From assembly GCA_963732095.1 (NCBI GenBank), contig CAVSZA010000022.1:1-64000 (forward strand): 64,000 nucleotides of DNA, given 5' to 3'. The notes under the pieces are model-generated. The model was not told where the DNA came from, did no database searches, and saw nothing but the letters and a program-made list of their open reading frames with translations. Positions 26,434-34,584 of this stretch are shown in pieces (within the stretch, counting starts at the first letter, position 1; each line of letters begins with the position of its first letter). The DNA is from AP-15 sp963732095 (lineage in GTDB: Bacteria > Pseudomonadota > Alphaproteobacteria > ATCC43930 > CGMCC-115725). The translations under genes and the position numbers were made by a program.

Positions 26434-27054
26434 CTAATCGATCGCCCATAGCTGGCGAAGGTGGTCGCGGTGGCGCAGCAGCCAATAGAGGCCGATTATG
26501 GTGTGGCCGCTTTCGACCGCGCCGGCCTCGAGAAGAGCTTCTATTTCGGCGAGGGTTTTGACGACAACGCGAATGTCTTCGTGCTCTTCCGCCAAGCCGT
26601 GCACGCCGCCGGCCGCCGTGGCATCGACCCGGCCGCAGAACAGGTAAACGCTCTCGTCGGAGCCGCCGGGGGAGGGCAGATAGCGCTGGATCGGGATCGG
26701 CTCGCCGATAAGCGCAAGCCCGGTTTCTTCCTGCGTTTCGCGGATCGCGACGGCCGGGGGCGTCTCGCCGCTGTCGACGAGACCGGCGGCCGTCTCGAGC
26801 TGCCAAGGCGAGCTGCCGGCGAGCAACGCCGGCAGACGGAACTGCTCGACCAGCACGACGCTCTCCCGATCGGGGTCATAGAGCACGATCGACGCCGCTT
26901 GTCCGCGCCGCAGCACATCGTAATTGCGCAGGGCGCTCCACTCGCCCGAAAACAGGCGATGCCGGAAACGGAAAACGTCCACCCGCAGGAATCGCTCGAA
27001 CGCCTTCGTCGCCTCGACGATCTCGACATCCGGATGCGTCGGCGGATCGTTCAA
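26434..27054 (-). CDS. Nudix hydrolase, ADP-ribose pyrophosphatase-like
   Basis: A 206-residue protein with TTG start overlapping the histidine kinase stop (TTGA). The Nudix box GLVDSGETPPAVAIRETQEETG is complete, with every metal-binding glutamate, and the upstream VEQFRLPALL and PWQLETAAG fit the NudF/ADP-ribose pyrophosphatase type. A proline about 15 residues after the box (YLPSPGGSDE) is the usual specificity feature of ADP-ribose enzymes. It would hydrolyse ADP-ribose or a related nucleotide-sugar. It is translationally coupled to the sensor kinase, an unusual partner. Confidence 0.88.
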   Translation of the reverse strand: MNDPPTHPDVEIVEATKAFERFLRVDVFRFRHRLFSGEWSALRNYDVLRRGQAASIVLYDPDRESVVLVEQFRLPALLAGSSPWQLETAAGLVDSGETPPAVAIRETQEETGLALIGEPIPIQRYLPSPGGSDESVYLFCGRVDATAAGGVHGLAEEHEDIRVVVKTLAEIEALLEAGAVESGHTIIGLYWLLRHRDHLRQLWAID

Positions 27055-29189
27055 GCCGATGCTCGCGCCGCGGCGGCCGGCTCGGCAGCCTGTAGGCTGC
27101 GCGGCAGCCGCACCGTGAATTCCGTGAATTCGCCTGGGCGGCTGTCGACGGTGATCGTGCCGCCATGCTGTTGGGTGACGATGTCGTAGCTGATCGACAG
27201 CCCGAGCCCGGTACCCTCGCCGGTTGGCTTGGTTGTGAAGAACGGCGTGAACAGCTTCGAGCGCACCTCGGGCGGTATCCCGACGCCGTTGTCGCGCACT
27301 CTGACCTCGACCTGGTCACCGAGATCGCGCGTCGACACCCGCAATGACGGTTGAAATTTCGGATCGGTTCCCTCCTGCAGGCGCTTGTTCGCCGCGTAAA
27401 AGCCGTTGCCGAACAGGTTGAGGAGCACGCGGGTGATGTCCTGCGGAACGAGCTCGATCGGAGGGAGTTTGGTATCGAGATCGCGCTCCAACGCGATGTT
27501 GAAGCTTTTGTCTCGCGCGCGGGCGCCGTGAAACGCCAGGTTCAGCGCCTCCTCGACCAGCGCGTTGAGGTCGGTTGCACGGCGCTCGCCGGTGCCGCCG
27601 CGCGAATGCAGCAGCATGCTGGTCACGATGCCGTCGGCGCGCCGCCCGTGTTCGGTAATTTTCGCCAGATTGGCGGTCAGGGTCGCGATCAGCTCGTCCT
27701 GCTCGGCGCCGGGAGAAGCGATCGTGTCCTGCAGCTCTTGGAGCAGCTCGCGAGAAAGTTCGGCAAAGTTGTTCACAAAATTGAGCGGGTTCTTGATCTC
27801 GTGGGCGATGCCGGCGGTGAGCTGGCCCAAGGACGCCATCTTCTCAGCGTGGATCAGATTGGCCTGCGCTTGTTTCAATTGCTCATGCGCCACCCGCAAG
27901 TCGCGCTCGCGCCGGCGCTGCTCCTCGAACAGCTTGGCGTTGCGCACGGCGAGCGCCGATTGGGTGGCAAACGCTTCGATCAGACTGACGACCCCCTTGG
28001 AGAATTCACCCGCTTCGCGGCGAGCGACGACGAGACCACCAAGGATATCCTGCTCATGCAACAGCGGCGCGGCGATCAGCGAACGGTAGCCCCGGTGGGC
28101 GAGGGCCTCGACAAATTTTGGCAAGGTGATTTGCCGCTCGGTAAGGAGGTCGCGGACCTGCGCCGGCGAGCCGGTGAGCGCCGCGGCGCTGATGGCTCCT
28201 TCGCCGTGGCGGATCGGCGCCGCCCTCAGCTCTTCGATGAGCTCCGGTTCTGCGCCGTGGCTGCTGCGGAACCGGAATTCCCGCGCCGCGTCGTCGAACT
28301 CATAGATCATGCCGGCTTGGGCATGGGCGAACTCGACCGCCCGCGCCACTACGCTCGACAATACGCGTTCGAGGTCGAGGGTCGAACCGACGGCCCGTCC
28401 GACGGCTCGCAACGCCTCGAGTTGCGCCAATGTCTCTCGCAGTTCCCTCAGCGTATCACGGAAGAGCGCCAGGGTCTGCGCGACCGCGCCGATCTCGTCC
28501 CGGCCGGCCTCGGGTATCGGGACATCGACATCACCTGCGTTAAGGCCCGCCATCGCCTCTGTTAGACGGCGCAACGGAACCACGATCGAGCGCAACACCA
28601 GGAAGGTCAGCAGAGATCCGATAACGACGGCGGCCGCCACAATGAATTGAGAGAGGCGTGTCGCACGTTCAGCTTCGGCGACCACGCGTTGACGCGCGGC
28701 GATGGCGGCGCCGGTCAATTCCTGGACGATCGAGGCGATCAGTTGATCGGCGACGAGACTGTGTTGTCGCGCCTGGGCCAGCAGCGAGTTGCCGATCACA
28801 CGGCGATCGTCGGTGTATTCCTCGACGGCCTTGCCGGCCAAATCCTCGTATTGCGCGATTTCGCTGCGGACGGTCGCGATGCGCTGAGGGTTCCATGACT
28901 GCAGTTCGTCGAGGTGCTGTTCCACTCGGGCGCGGGCTGCGGCGGCGTTCCTTTCGGCCATCGTCAGCTGACTGACCGCCAGATCGGTCATCCAATAGCG
29001 CAACTCTCCAAAGGAGATTTGCGCGCTGTTCGCCTCTTCAATGCTTTTGAAAAGCTCGGCTGCGGTCACCATCCCCGCGGAGTTCTCGGCGAGCTTTTTG
29101 GTCAGGTAAGCATTGGTCGCGATCAGGACAAAGAGGCCGGCACAAGTCAGCAGCATCAGCCGGGTCCGGATCGTCAGCCGGGCCATCAT
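27051..29189 (-). CDS. membrane sensor histidine kinase with HAMP and GAF domains
   Basis: A 712-residue protein. One membrane helix at residues 10-28, a roughly 150-residue helical periplasmic domain, and a second helix at 182-204 lead to a HAMP linker (SIVVPLRRLTEAMAGLNAGD), a coiled coil, and a GAF domain at about 270-430. The kinase core follows with the phosphoacceptor in LTAGIAHEIKNPLN, the N box (LLNLFGNGFYAA), G1 (VRDNGVGIP) and G2 (GEGTGLGLSI). No response regulator lies nearby. It sits between a haem-motif DUF3365 gene 22 bases upstream and a Nudix gene overlapping downstream, so the periplasmic DUF3365 protein may be its sensory partner. Confidence 0.9.
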   Translation of the reverse strand: MMARLTIRTRLMLLTCAGLFVLIATNAYLTKKLAENSAGMVTAAELFKSIEEANSAQISFGELRYWMTDLAVSQLTMAERNAAAARARVEQHLDELQSWNPQRIATVRSEIAQYEDLAGKAVEEYTDDRRVIGNSLLAQARQHSLVADQLIASIVQELTGAAIAARQRVVAEAERATRLSQFIVAAAVVIGSLLTFLVLRSIVVPLRRLTEAMAGLNAGDVDVPIPEAGRDEIGAVAQTLALFRDTLRELRETLAQLEALRAVGRAVGSTLDLERVLSSVVARAVEFAHAQAGMIYEFDDAAREFRFRSSHGAEPELIEELRAAPIRHGEGAISAAALTGSPAQVRDLLTERQITLPKFVEALAHRGYRSLIAAPLLHEQDILGGLVVARREAGEFSKGVVSLIEAFATQSALAVRNAKLFEEQRRRERDLRVAHEQLKQAQANLIHAEKMASLGQLTAGIAHEIKNPLNFVNNFAELSRELLQELQDTIASPGAEQDELIATLTANLAKITEHGRRADGIVTSMLLHSRGGTGERRATDLNALVEEALNLAFHGARARDKSFNIALERDLDTKLPPIELVPQDITRVLLNLFGNGFYAANKRLQEGTDPKFQPSLRVSTRDLGDQVEVRVRDNGVGIPPEVRSKLFTPFFTTKPTGEGTGLGLSISYDIVTQQHGGTITVDSRPGEFTEFTVRLPRSLQAAEPAAAARASA

Positions 29190-29211
29190 CGGATGCCTTC
29201 GCCCGGCCGGC

Positions 29212-29949
29212 TCAATGATAAAGGGTGATGCTGATCGCCGCGCCCAGGTCGTTCAACTTCCTGCCCTCCTTTGGGTAGCCGGTGATGTCCATTTGGCCCT
29301 TTGGCGAACCGTGGCAGGCAAGGCAGGATTCCACGTAATATTCTGGTACCATGACCCGGAATGCCGGCCGCCCATTGGTCTCCACGTTAGCGGAGAACGA
29401 TTGGCCTGCGGGCCAAGCCGGGTCGAGAAGCCGCTTCTCGATGACCTCGGTCTCCCACGGGTCGGGGCGCGCCTTGCGGTTGCGGACGAGCTCCAAGGGC
29501 GCGGTAACCTTGATCTCGGCTTCGCCTTTCGCCAAATGGCCAAAGCTTTCGGCGACCAGCCTTGCAGAAACCGCTGGGATAAAGCCTTTGAAGCCGGTTC
29601 CTTTCTCGTTGATCGTCGTCTGATTGTCGTTTACGACCTCGACGATCGCCGCCATCATCGCCTGCAGCAACCGGCCCTGACGTGAGGCGGGATCGAGCTT
29701 TGTCGGGTCAACCCCGGTATCCTTCTTGTATTTCGCCACTGCCTGCTCGAGGACGACTTCTCCCGTCAGGTGCTTGTCACCGACCTGCGGGTCGTTGATC
29801 AGACCCTGTTTGTCGGAAATGACGGTGCGGGCATCGCGCAACATTTCCGCCAGACTTTGCGCGATCGCCATGTCGTCCTCGGCCGGAGCCGCGATTGTCA
29901 TCGCACACGGCACTAGGGCCAGGCAAAGCGCGAGGATAGTCCGCCACAT
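29212..29949 (-). CDS. periplasmic DUF3365 protein with a single haem-c motif
   Basis: The ATG at 29949 (MWRTILALCLALVPCAMTIA) gives a clean signal peptide, so the start 29 codons upstream is rejected. The 245-residue product is a DUF3365 (Tll0287-like) domain: VSARLVAESFGHL, RVMVPEYYVESCLACHGSPKG and SITLYH at the end. CLACH is a CxxCH motif for one covalently bound haem c. In other bacteria such domains are found at the sensory end of histidine kinases and chemoreceptors as redox or gas sensors. Here it is a separate protein encoded directly before a histidine kinase and 26 bases after fabI. Confidence 0.85.
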   Translation of the reverse strand: MWRTILALCLALVPCAMTIAAPAEDDMAIAQSLAEMLRDARTVISDKQGLINDPQVGDKHLTGEVVLEQAVAKYKKDTGVDPTKLDPASRQGRLLQAMMAAIVEVVNDNQTTINEKGTGFKGFIPAVSARLVAESFGHLAKGEAEIKVTAPLELVRNRKARPDPWETEVIEKRLLDPAWPAGQSFSANVETNGRPAFRVMVPEYYVESCLACHGSPKGQMDITGYPKEGRKLNDLGAAISITLYH

Positions 29950-29975
29950 CAGCGAGAATGACACTTGCACCACGG

Positions 29976-30779
29976 TCACACCACCGAGATGTCGGGAGCG
30001 TCGACCGCTTTCATGCCGACGACGTGATAGCCGCAATCAACATGATGGACTTCGCCGCTGACCCCGGCGGAGAGGTCGCTCAACAGATAAAGGCCGGCGC
30101 CGCCGACATCCTCGATTGTGACGTTGCGCTTCAGGGGCGCATTCAGACGGTTCCACTTAAGAATATAATTGAAATCGCCGATGCCTCTGGCGGCCAGCGT
30201 ATTTATCGGACCGGCGGAAATCGCGTTGACGCGGATATTGTCGCCACCGAGATCGACGGCGAGATAGCGCACACTGGCTTCGAGCGCCGCCTTTGCCACA
30301 CCCATCACGTTATAATGCGGCATCACCCGCTCGGCGCCGGAGTAGGTGAGCGTCAGTAGGCTCCCGCCGGCCGTCATCAAGGGCGCGGCGCGACGGCAGA
30401 CATCGGTGAACGAGAAACAGGAAATCTCGAGAGTGCGCAGGAAGTTGGCGCGTGTCGTCTCGATGTATTTGCCTTTCAGCTCGTCCTTGTCCGAGAAGGC
30501 AATCGCGTGAACCACGAAATCGAGCCAACCCCAATGCTGTGACAAGGCAGCAAATACCGCGTCGAGGCTCTCAGAGGAAGCGACATCGGCCTCCAAGACA
30601 ACATCGCTGTCGAGACTGAGAGCGAGCGGCCGTACCCGCTTCCCCAGCGCCTCGCCCTGATAAGTGAAGGCGAGGTGGGCGCCATGATCGTGCAATGTCT
30701 TCGCGATTCCCCAGGCGATCGACCGCTCGTTGGCGACACCCATGATGAGGCCTTGCTTACCCGCCATCAGCGGCATCAT
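29976..30779 (-). CDS. fabI: enoyl-[acyl-carrier-protein] reductase (NADH)
   Basis: GGAGG followed by nine bases points to ATG at 30779 (MMPLMAGKQG); ATG at 30788 is too close to that site and the frame open to 30860 is not conserved. The protein has the FabI dinucleotide-binding start GLIMGVANERSIAWGIAK, HAIAFSDKDELKG, LTYSGAERVMPHYNVMGVAKAALE (catalytic tyrosine and lysine) and GDNIRVNAISAGPI. It reduces the enoyl double bond in each round of fatty acid synthesis in the cytoplasm. It appears to head the minus-strand run fabI, DUF3365, kinase, Nudix. Confidence 0.95.
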   Translation of the reverse strand: MMPLMAGKQGLIMGVANERSIAWGIAKTLHDHGAHLAFTYQGEALGKRVRPLALSLDSDVVLEADVASSESLDAVFAALSQHWGWLDFVVHAIAFSDKDELKGKYIETTRANFLRTLEISCFSFTDVCRRAAPLMTAGGSLLTLTYSGAERVMPHYNVMGVAKAALEASVRYLAVDLGGDNIRVNAISAGPINTLAARGIGDFNYILKWNRLNAPLKRNVTIEDVGGAGLYLLSDLSAGVSGEVHHVDCGYHVVGMKAVDAPDISVV

Positions 30780-30909
30780 CTTCCCCATCCTCCAAATTGC
30801 GGCGATCCTACACGAAGCAAAGCGCCCCGGCCAATCAGGGTCGCCTCGCGGGTGGGACAATCGCCGGCCGCTCCTTGTTTAACAGCACCGAGAGCCTAAG
30901 GTTTTGGTA

Positions 30910-32265
30910 ATGATCTCTGCCGAGGAACAGAGCCGGCCCCGCGGCGGTAAGCTGCGGCGGATATGTGCGACCTTGGCTGCTTTCGCGGTCTATTCGCTGC
31001 GCCGCTTCCTCGCCGATGGCTGTTTTGCGGCTTCGGGCGCGCTCAGCTATACGACGCTCGTCTCGCTGGTTCCGCTCGCCGTTATCGCTTTCGGCACGCT
31101 GTCCGCCTTTCCGATCTTCGCGCAGGTGCATGACGAGCTGGTGGCGCTGGCTTTTCGTACCCTGGTGCCGTCGATCGGCGAGCAGGCGGCTTGGTGGTTC
31201 CGCGCCTTTGCCGATTCGGCGGCCCAGACCACGGCTATCGGGATTGCCGGGATTTCGGCTACCGGCATTCTGCTGCTGGTCACCGTCGAGGATCAGCTCA
31301 ACCTGATCTGGCGAGTAACCTCGCCGCGTCCCTGGGTCCAGCGCATCCTCGCCTATTGGACCTTGATCACGCTCGGGCCACTCCTGATCGGCATCAGCTT
31401 CTCGCTGTCGACTTATTTCGAGCTCGCCGCGCGTCAGGTCGGCCTCGGGCCGGAAGCGGCAGCATGGTTTGCGAGCAGCTGGCTGCACTCGCTCGCGCGT
31501 GCGGTCCCGGCCGTGCTCGAATTCGTCGCTCTCGCGCTGCTTTATTGCCTGATACCGAACTGCGCGGTGCGCTGGCGCGACGGCGCGCTCGGCGCATTGA
31601 TCGCGACGATCGCGATCGAAATCCTCAAGGTTGGCTTTTCGTTTTATATCGGCGTCTCGTCTTTTTATCAGACGGTGTACGGCGCGCTCGCCATCATCCC
31701 GATCTTTCTGTTGTGGATGTACATATCGTGGATGGCGGTCCTGCTCGGCGCGGTGGTTGCCGCGGCGTTGCCGAACTGGCGGATCGACGAGCGGGTCGGC
31801 ACGATACCATCGGGCGGCGTGCGGCTCGGCTTCAGCTTGTCGTTGATCGCATCGCTGGCTCGGGCGCAACGGCACGGCGAGTCGAGGTCCACGCCGGCGC
31901 TCGCCGCCGAGCTCGGTGTCGCGACGACAGTCATCGACGAGCATTTGAGGCCGCTCACCGAGGCCGGTTTCGCGGCTCATACGCAAGAGGGGTGCTGGGT
32001 ATTGTCCTGGGCCCCCGAAACCGCCACCTTGCACGATTTGTACGAGGCGCTTCACCTGCCGCTCGCCGGCCGCTGGATGATACAGGCGACCCAGCCGTGG
32101 CAAAGGCAGGTGGCGCCGGCAATGGACCGCATCGTCAAGGCGGAGAGTGCGGCCATGGGCGTCACGATCGCCTCTCTTCTCGCCGAAACGCTCGAACCCA
32201 GCCCGCGCAGGCGCGGCCGCTGGCGCTCGGCCGAGGTGGTGGCCGAAGAGATGACGTCGAAGTAG
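30910..32265 (+). CDS. YihY/RNase BN-like (UPF0761) membrane protein
   Basis: A 451-residue protein; ATG 30910 is preferred to an upstream TTG. The first 290 residues hold about six membrane helices with LADGCFAASGALSYTTLVSLVPL, LLVTVEDQLNLIWRV, and LAIIPIFLLWMYISWMAVLLGA, the conserved pattern of the YihY family. Older annotation as ribonuclease BN is not supported for this family, and its function is not firmly known. A cytoplasmic C-terminal part of about 150 residues contains a winged-helix-like segment (STPALAAELGVATTVIDEHL). It is divergent from fabI and leads a run with pdxH, a CDF transporter and an SDR gene. Confidence 0.88.
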   Translation: MISAEEQSRPRGGKLRRICATLAAFAVYSLRRFLADGCFAASGALSYTTLVSLVPLAVIAFGTLSAFPIFAQVHDELVALAFRTLVPSIGEQAAWWFRAFADSAAQTTAIGIAGISATGILLLVTVEDQLNLIWRVTSPRPWVQRILAYWTLITLGPLLIGISFSLSTYFELAARQVGLGPEAAAWFASSWLHSLARAVPAVLEFVALALLYCLIPNCAVRWRDGALGALIATIAIEILKVGFSFYIGVSSFYQTVYGALAIIPIFLLWMYISWMAVLLGAVVAAALPNWRIDERVGTIPSGGVRLGFSLSLIASLARAQRHGESRSTPALAAELGVATTVIDEHLRPLTEAGFAAHTQEGCWVLSWAPETATLHDLYEALHLPLAGRWMIQATQPWQRQVAPAMDRIVKAESAAMGVTIASLLAETLEPSPRRRGRWRSAEVVAEEMTSK

Positions 32266-32299
32266 GTTGGATCGACCAGTCGGAGCCGAGAAAGCTGGG

Positions 32300-32890
32300 A
32301 TGATTGAAGAGATAGCCGAGGCCGAGCCGTTCGCACCCTTTCGGCGATGGCTCGACGAAGCGTGGCAGCGTGAGCCGAACGCGCATGCAATGATTTTGGC
32401 TTCGACGACATCGGAAGGCAGGCCCTCGGCTCGTGCCGTGCTGTTGAACGGGCTGGATGATCGGGGATTCGTTTTCTACACCAACCTCGAGAGCCGGAAA
32501 TCGAAGGAGCTGCTCACCAACCCTCACGCCGCGCTGTGCTTCCTATGGAAGTCGCTGAACCGCCAGGTCCGCATCGAGGGTCCGGTCGAATTGGTCACCG
32601 ACGACGAGGCCGACGCCTATTTTGCCAGCCGTCCGCGCGACAGTCAGATCGGCGCGTGGGCCTCGGATCAGTCACAGCCGCTCGCCAGCCGCGCCGAGCT
32701 GGAATGGCGGGTAGAGGAGTTTTCACGACGCTTTCCCGAAGGCGCCGTGCCGCGCCCGCCGCATTGGTCCGGCTTTCGGGTCGCGCCGCAGAACATAGAA
32801 TTCTGGCAGGAACGGCCGTTTCGGTTGCATGATAGGTTGTTGTTCGCGCGCGAAGGCACGGGATGGCGACGGGAACGGCTCTTTCCATGA
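32300..32890 (+). CDS. pdxH: pyridoxamine 5'-phosphate oxidase
   Basis: A 196-residue protein from ATG 32300 (MIEEIAEAEPFAPFRRWL), where homology begins. FMN and substrate contacts are visible in GRPSARAVLLNGLDDRGFVFYTN, SRKSKELLTNPHAALCFLW and RQVRIEGPVE. The C-terminal SGFRVAPQNIEFWQ and RLHDRLLFAR are the PdxH signature. It oxidises pyridoxine or pyridoxamine phosphate to pyridoxal phosphate. The ATGA at 32887-32890 couples it to the following transporter gene. Confidence 0.95.
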   Translation: MIEEIAEAEPFAPFRRWLDEAWQREPNAHAMILASTTSEGRPSARAVLLNGLDDRGFVFYTNLESRKSKELLTNPHAALCFLWKSLNRQVRIEGPVELVTDDEADAYFASRPRDSQIGAWASDQSQPLASRAELEWRVEEFSRRFPEGAVPRPPHWSGFRVAPQNIEFWQERPFRLHDRLLFAREGTGWRRERLFP

Positions 32891-33807
32891 TGCATCGGGC
32901 GGCGGGCGACCGCCTGCGGCGGATGGCGACCTATGCCTCGGTCGCGGTGGCAGCGGTCCTGATCGCCATCAAGTTCACGGCTTGGCTGGAAACGGGATCG
33001 GTCGCGCTGCTATCGAGCCTGGTCAACTCGTTGCTCGATGCCGCTGCGTCGCTCGTCAATTTGGTTGCGATGCGGCACGCGATGAGTCCGGCGGATCGTG
33101 AGCATCGCTTTGGCCACGGCAAGGCCGAGCCGTTGGCGGTGCTCGGCCAATCGGCTTTCATCACCGGCAGCGCCATACTGCTATTGGCGGAGGCGGTGCG
33201 GCGGTTGATTTCGCCCGTCCCGGTAGAGAACACGCCGGCCGGCGTCGCCGTGATGGTCTTCTCGATCGTGGTGACGGTCGCGCTCGTCTTTTACCAACGG
33301 CATGTCGTGCAGCGCACCGGGTCGATCGCCATTACCGCCGACGAGCTGCATTACCGCAGCGATGTCGTGTTGAATTCGAGCGTCATTGCCGCGCTCGTCC
33401 TGGGCAGCACGTTGGATTTTCCGCTTCTCGATCCGCTGTTCGGCGCTGCGATCGGGATCTGGATCGTCTATTCCGCTGTACGGCTGGCGCGCCTGTCGCT
33501 GTTTCAGCTGATGGACCATGAGCTGCCGGACGAGGAGCGCGAGAAGATTCGTGGAATCGCGCAATCGCACCCCGACGTCGTTGCCGCGCATGATCTGCGC
33601 ACCCGGGTCGCCGGCCCGACGGCCTTCATCCAGATCCATCTCGAAATGGACGGTGGGCTGAGCCTCAGCCGCGCGCACGAGATTTCCGACGAAGTCGAGG
33701 CCGAGCTGCGTGCGGCCTATCCCAACGCCGAGGTCATCATCCACCAGGACCCGGAGGGGGTCGAGGAGCCGAGGTCCAGCTTTCCGCGGCGGGTCGGTGC
33801 GCGATGA
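32887..33807 (+). CDS. cation diffusion facilitator (CDF) metal efflux transporter
   Basis: A 306-residue protein started at the ATGA overlap with pdxH (MMHRAAGDRLRRMATYASVA). It has six membrane helices and the family markers HRFGHGKAEPLAVLGQS, TADELHYRSDVVLNS and a cytoplasmic C-terminal domain with AHDLRTRVAGPTAFIQIH. The second metal pair is HYRSD, the usual H-x3-D. The first pair, in SLVNSLLDAAASL, has asparagine where FieF-type transporters have aspartate. That could change metal preference. It exports divalent metal by proton exchange in the family. It overlaps the SDR gene by four bases. Confidence 0.88.
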   Translation: MMHRAAGDRLRRMATYASVAVAAVLIAIKFTAWLETGSVALLSSLVNSLLDAAASLVNLVAMRHAMSPADREHRFGHGKAEPLAVLGQSAFITGSAILLLAEAVRRLISPVPVENTPAGVAVMVFSIVVTVALVFYQRHVVQRTGSIAITADELHYRSDVVLNSSVIAALVLGSTLDFPLLDPLFGAAIGIWIVYSAVRLARLSLFQLMDHELPDEEREKIRGIAQSHPDVVAAHDLRTRVAGPTAFIQIHLEMDGGLSLSRAHEISDEVEAELRAAYPNAEVIIHQDPEGVEEPRSSFPRRVGAR

Positions 33808-34541
33808 GCAGTGGAAGGAAGGTGTTGCTGCTGACCGGGGCGAGCCGAGGGATCGGGCACGCCACGGTCAAGCGGTTCAGCGACGCGGGCTGGCGGATCA
33901 TCACCTGCTCGCGGGAGGCGGTGCCGGAGGAATGCAAGCGCGACCCGAACTGGACTCATCACATCACCGCCGATCTCGGCAATCCGCAGGACCTCGAACA
34001 TTTGGTGGCCGAGGCGGGCGGGCTGCTCGATGGGGCTCTGCACGCGCTCGTCAACAATGCCGGCGTATCGCCCAAATCTCCGACCAAAGAGCGGCTCGGG
34101 TGCCTCAACAGCGACATCGAAGCTTGGCATGCGGTATTTCACCTGAACTTTTTCGTTCCGCTGATCCTGGCGCGCGCTTTCTCGACAGCGTTGGCCCAAG
34201 GGAAGGGTGCAATCGTCAACGTCACCTCGATCGCCGGTCACGTTGTGCATCCTTTCGCGGGTTCGGCCTATGCCACATCGAAAGCGGCATTGTCGGCATT
34301 GACACGCGAGATGGCCGCCGAATTCGCTCGGCTCGGCATACGGGTCAACGCGGTCGCTCCCGGCGAAATCAAGACCGCGATGCTGTCCCCAGAGACGACT
34401 GCACTGTTGCCGCGCATTCCGCTCAACCGGCTCGGCCAGCCCGAAGACGTCGCCGGCACGATCTTTTTCCTGTGCAGCGAGGACGCCGCCTACGTCACCG
34501 CGACGGAAATCTTTGTCAATGGCGGCCAGCACATCTATTGA
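33804..34541 (+). CDS. SDR-family NAD(P)-dependent oxidoreductase
   Basis: A 245-residue short-chain dehydrogenase. The nucleotide-binding motif is LLTGASRGIGHATV, followed by ALVNNAGVSPKS, VNVTSIAGHV (catalytic serine region) and the catalytic SAYATSKAALSALTREMA, then RVNAVAPGEIKTAML. These are in register for an active enzyme. The C-terminal VTATEIFVNGGQHIY resembles FabG-like reductases. The substrate is unknown. Its ATGA overlap with the CDF gene suggests shared translation, though the two activities have no obvious link. Confidence 0.88.
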   Translation: MSSGRKVLLLTGASRGIGHATVKRFSDAGWRIITCSREAVPEECKRDPNWTHHITADLGNPQDLEHLVAEAGGLLDGALHALVNNAGVSPKSPTKERLGCLNSDIEAWHAVFHLNFFVPLILARAFSTALAQGKGAIVNVTSIAGHVVHPFAGSAYATSKAALSALTREMAAEFARLGIRVNAVAPGEIKTAMLSPETTALLPRIPLNRLGQPEDVAGTIFFLCSEDAAYVTATEIFVNGGQHIY

Positions 34542-34584
34542 GACGGGAATTTCTCGACAACCAGGCAGCCAGAGAGGGGAATTA

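Noticed and set aside
30835..32103. A 422-codon open frame antisense to the YihY-family gene
   Set aside because: It is rich in R, Q and D with no family pattern, and the opposite strand encodes a well-supported membrane protein.
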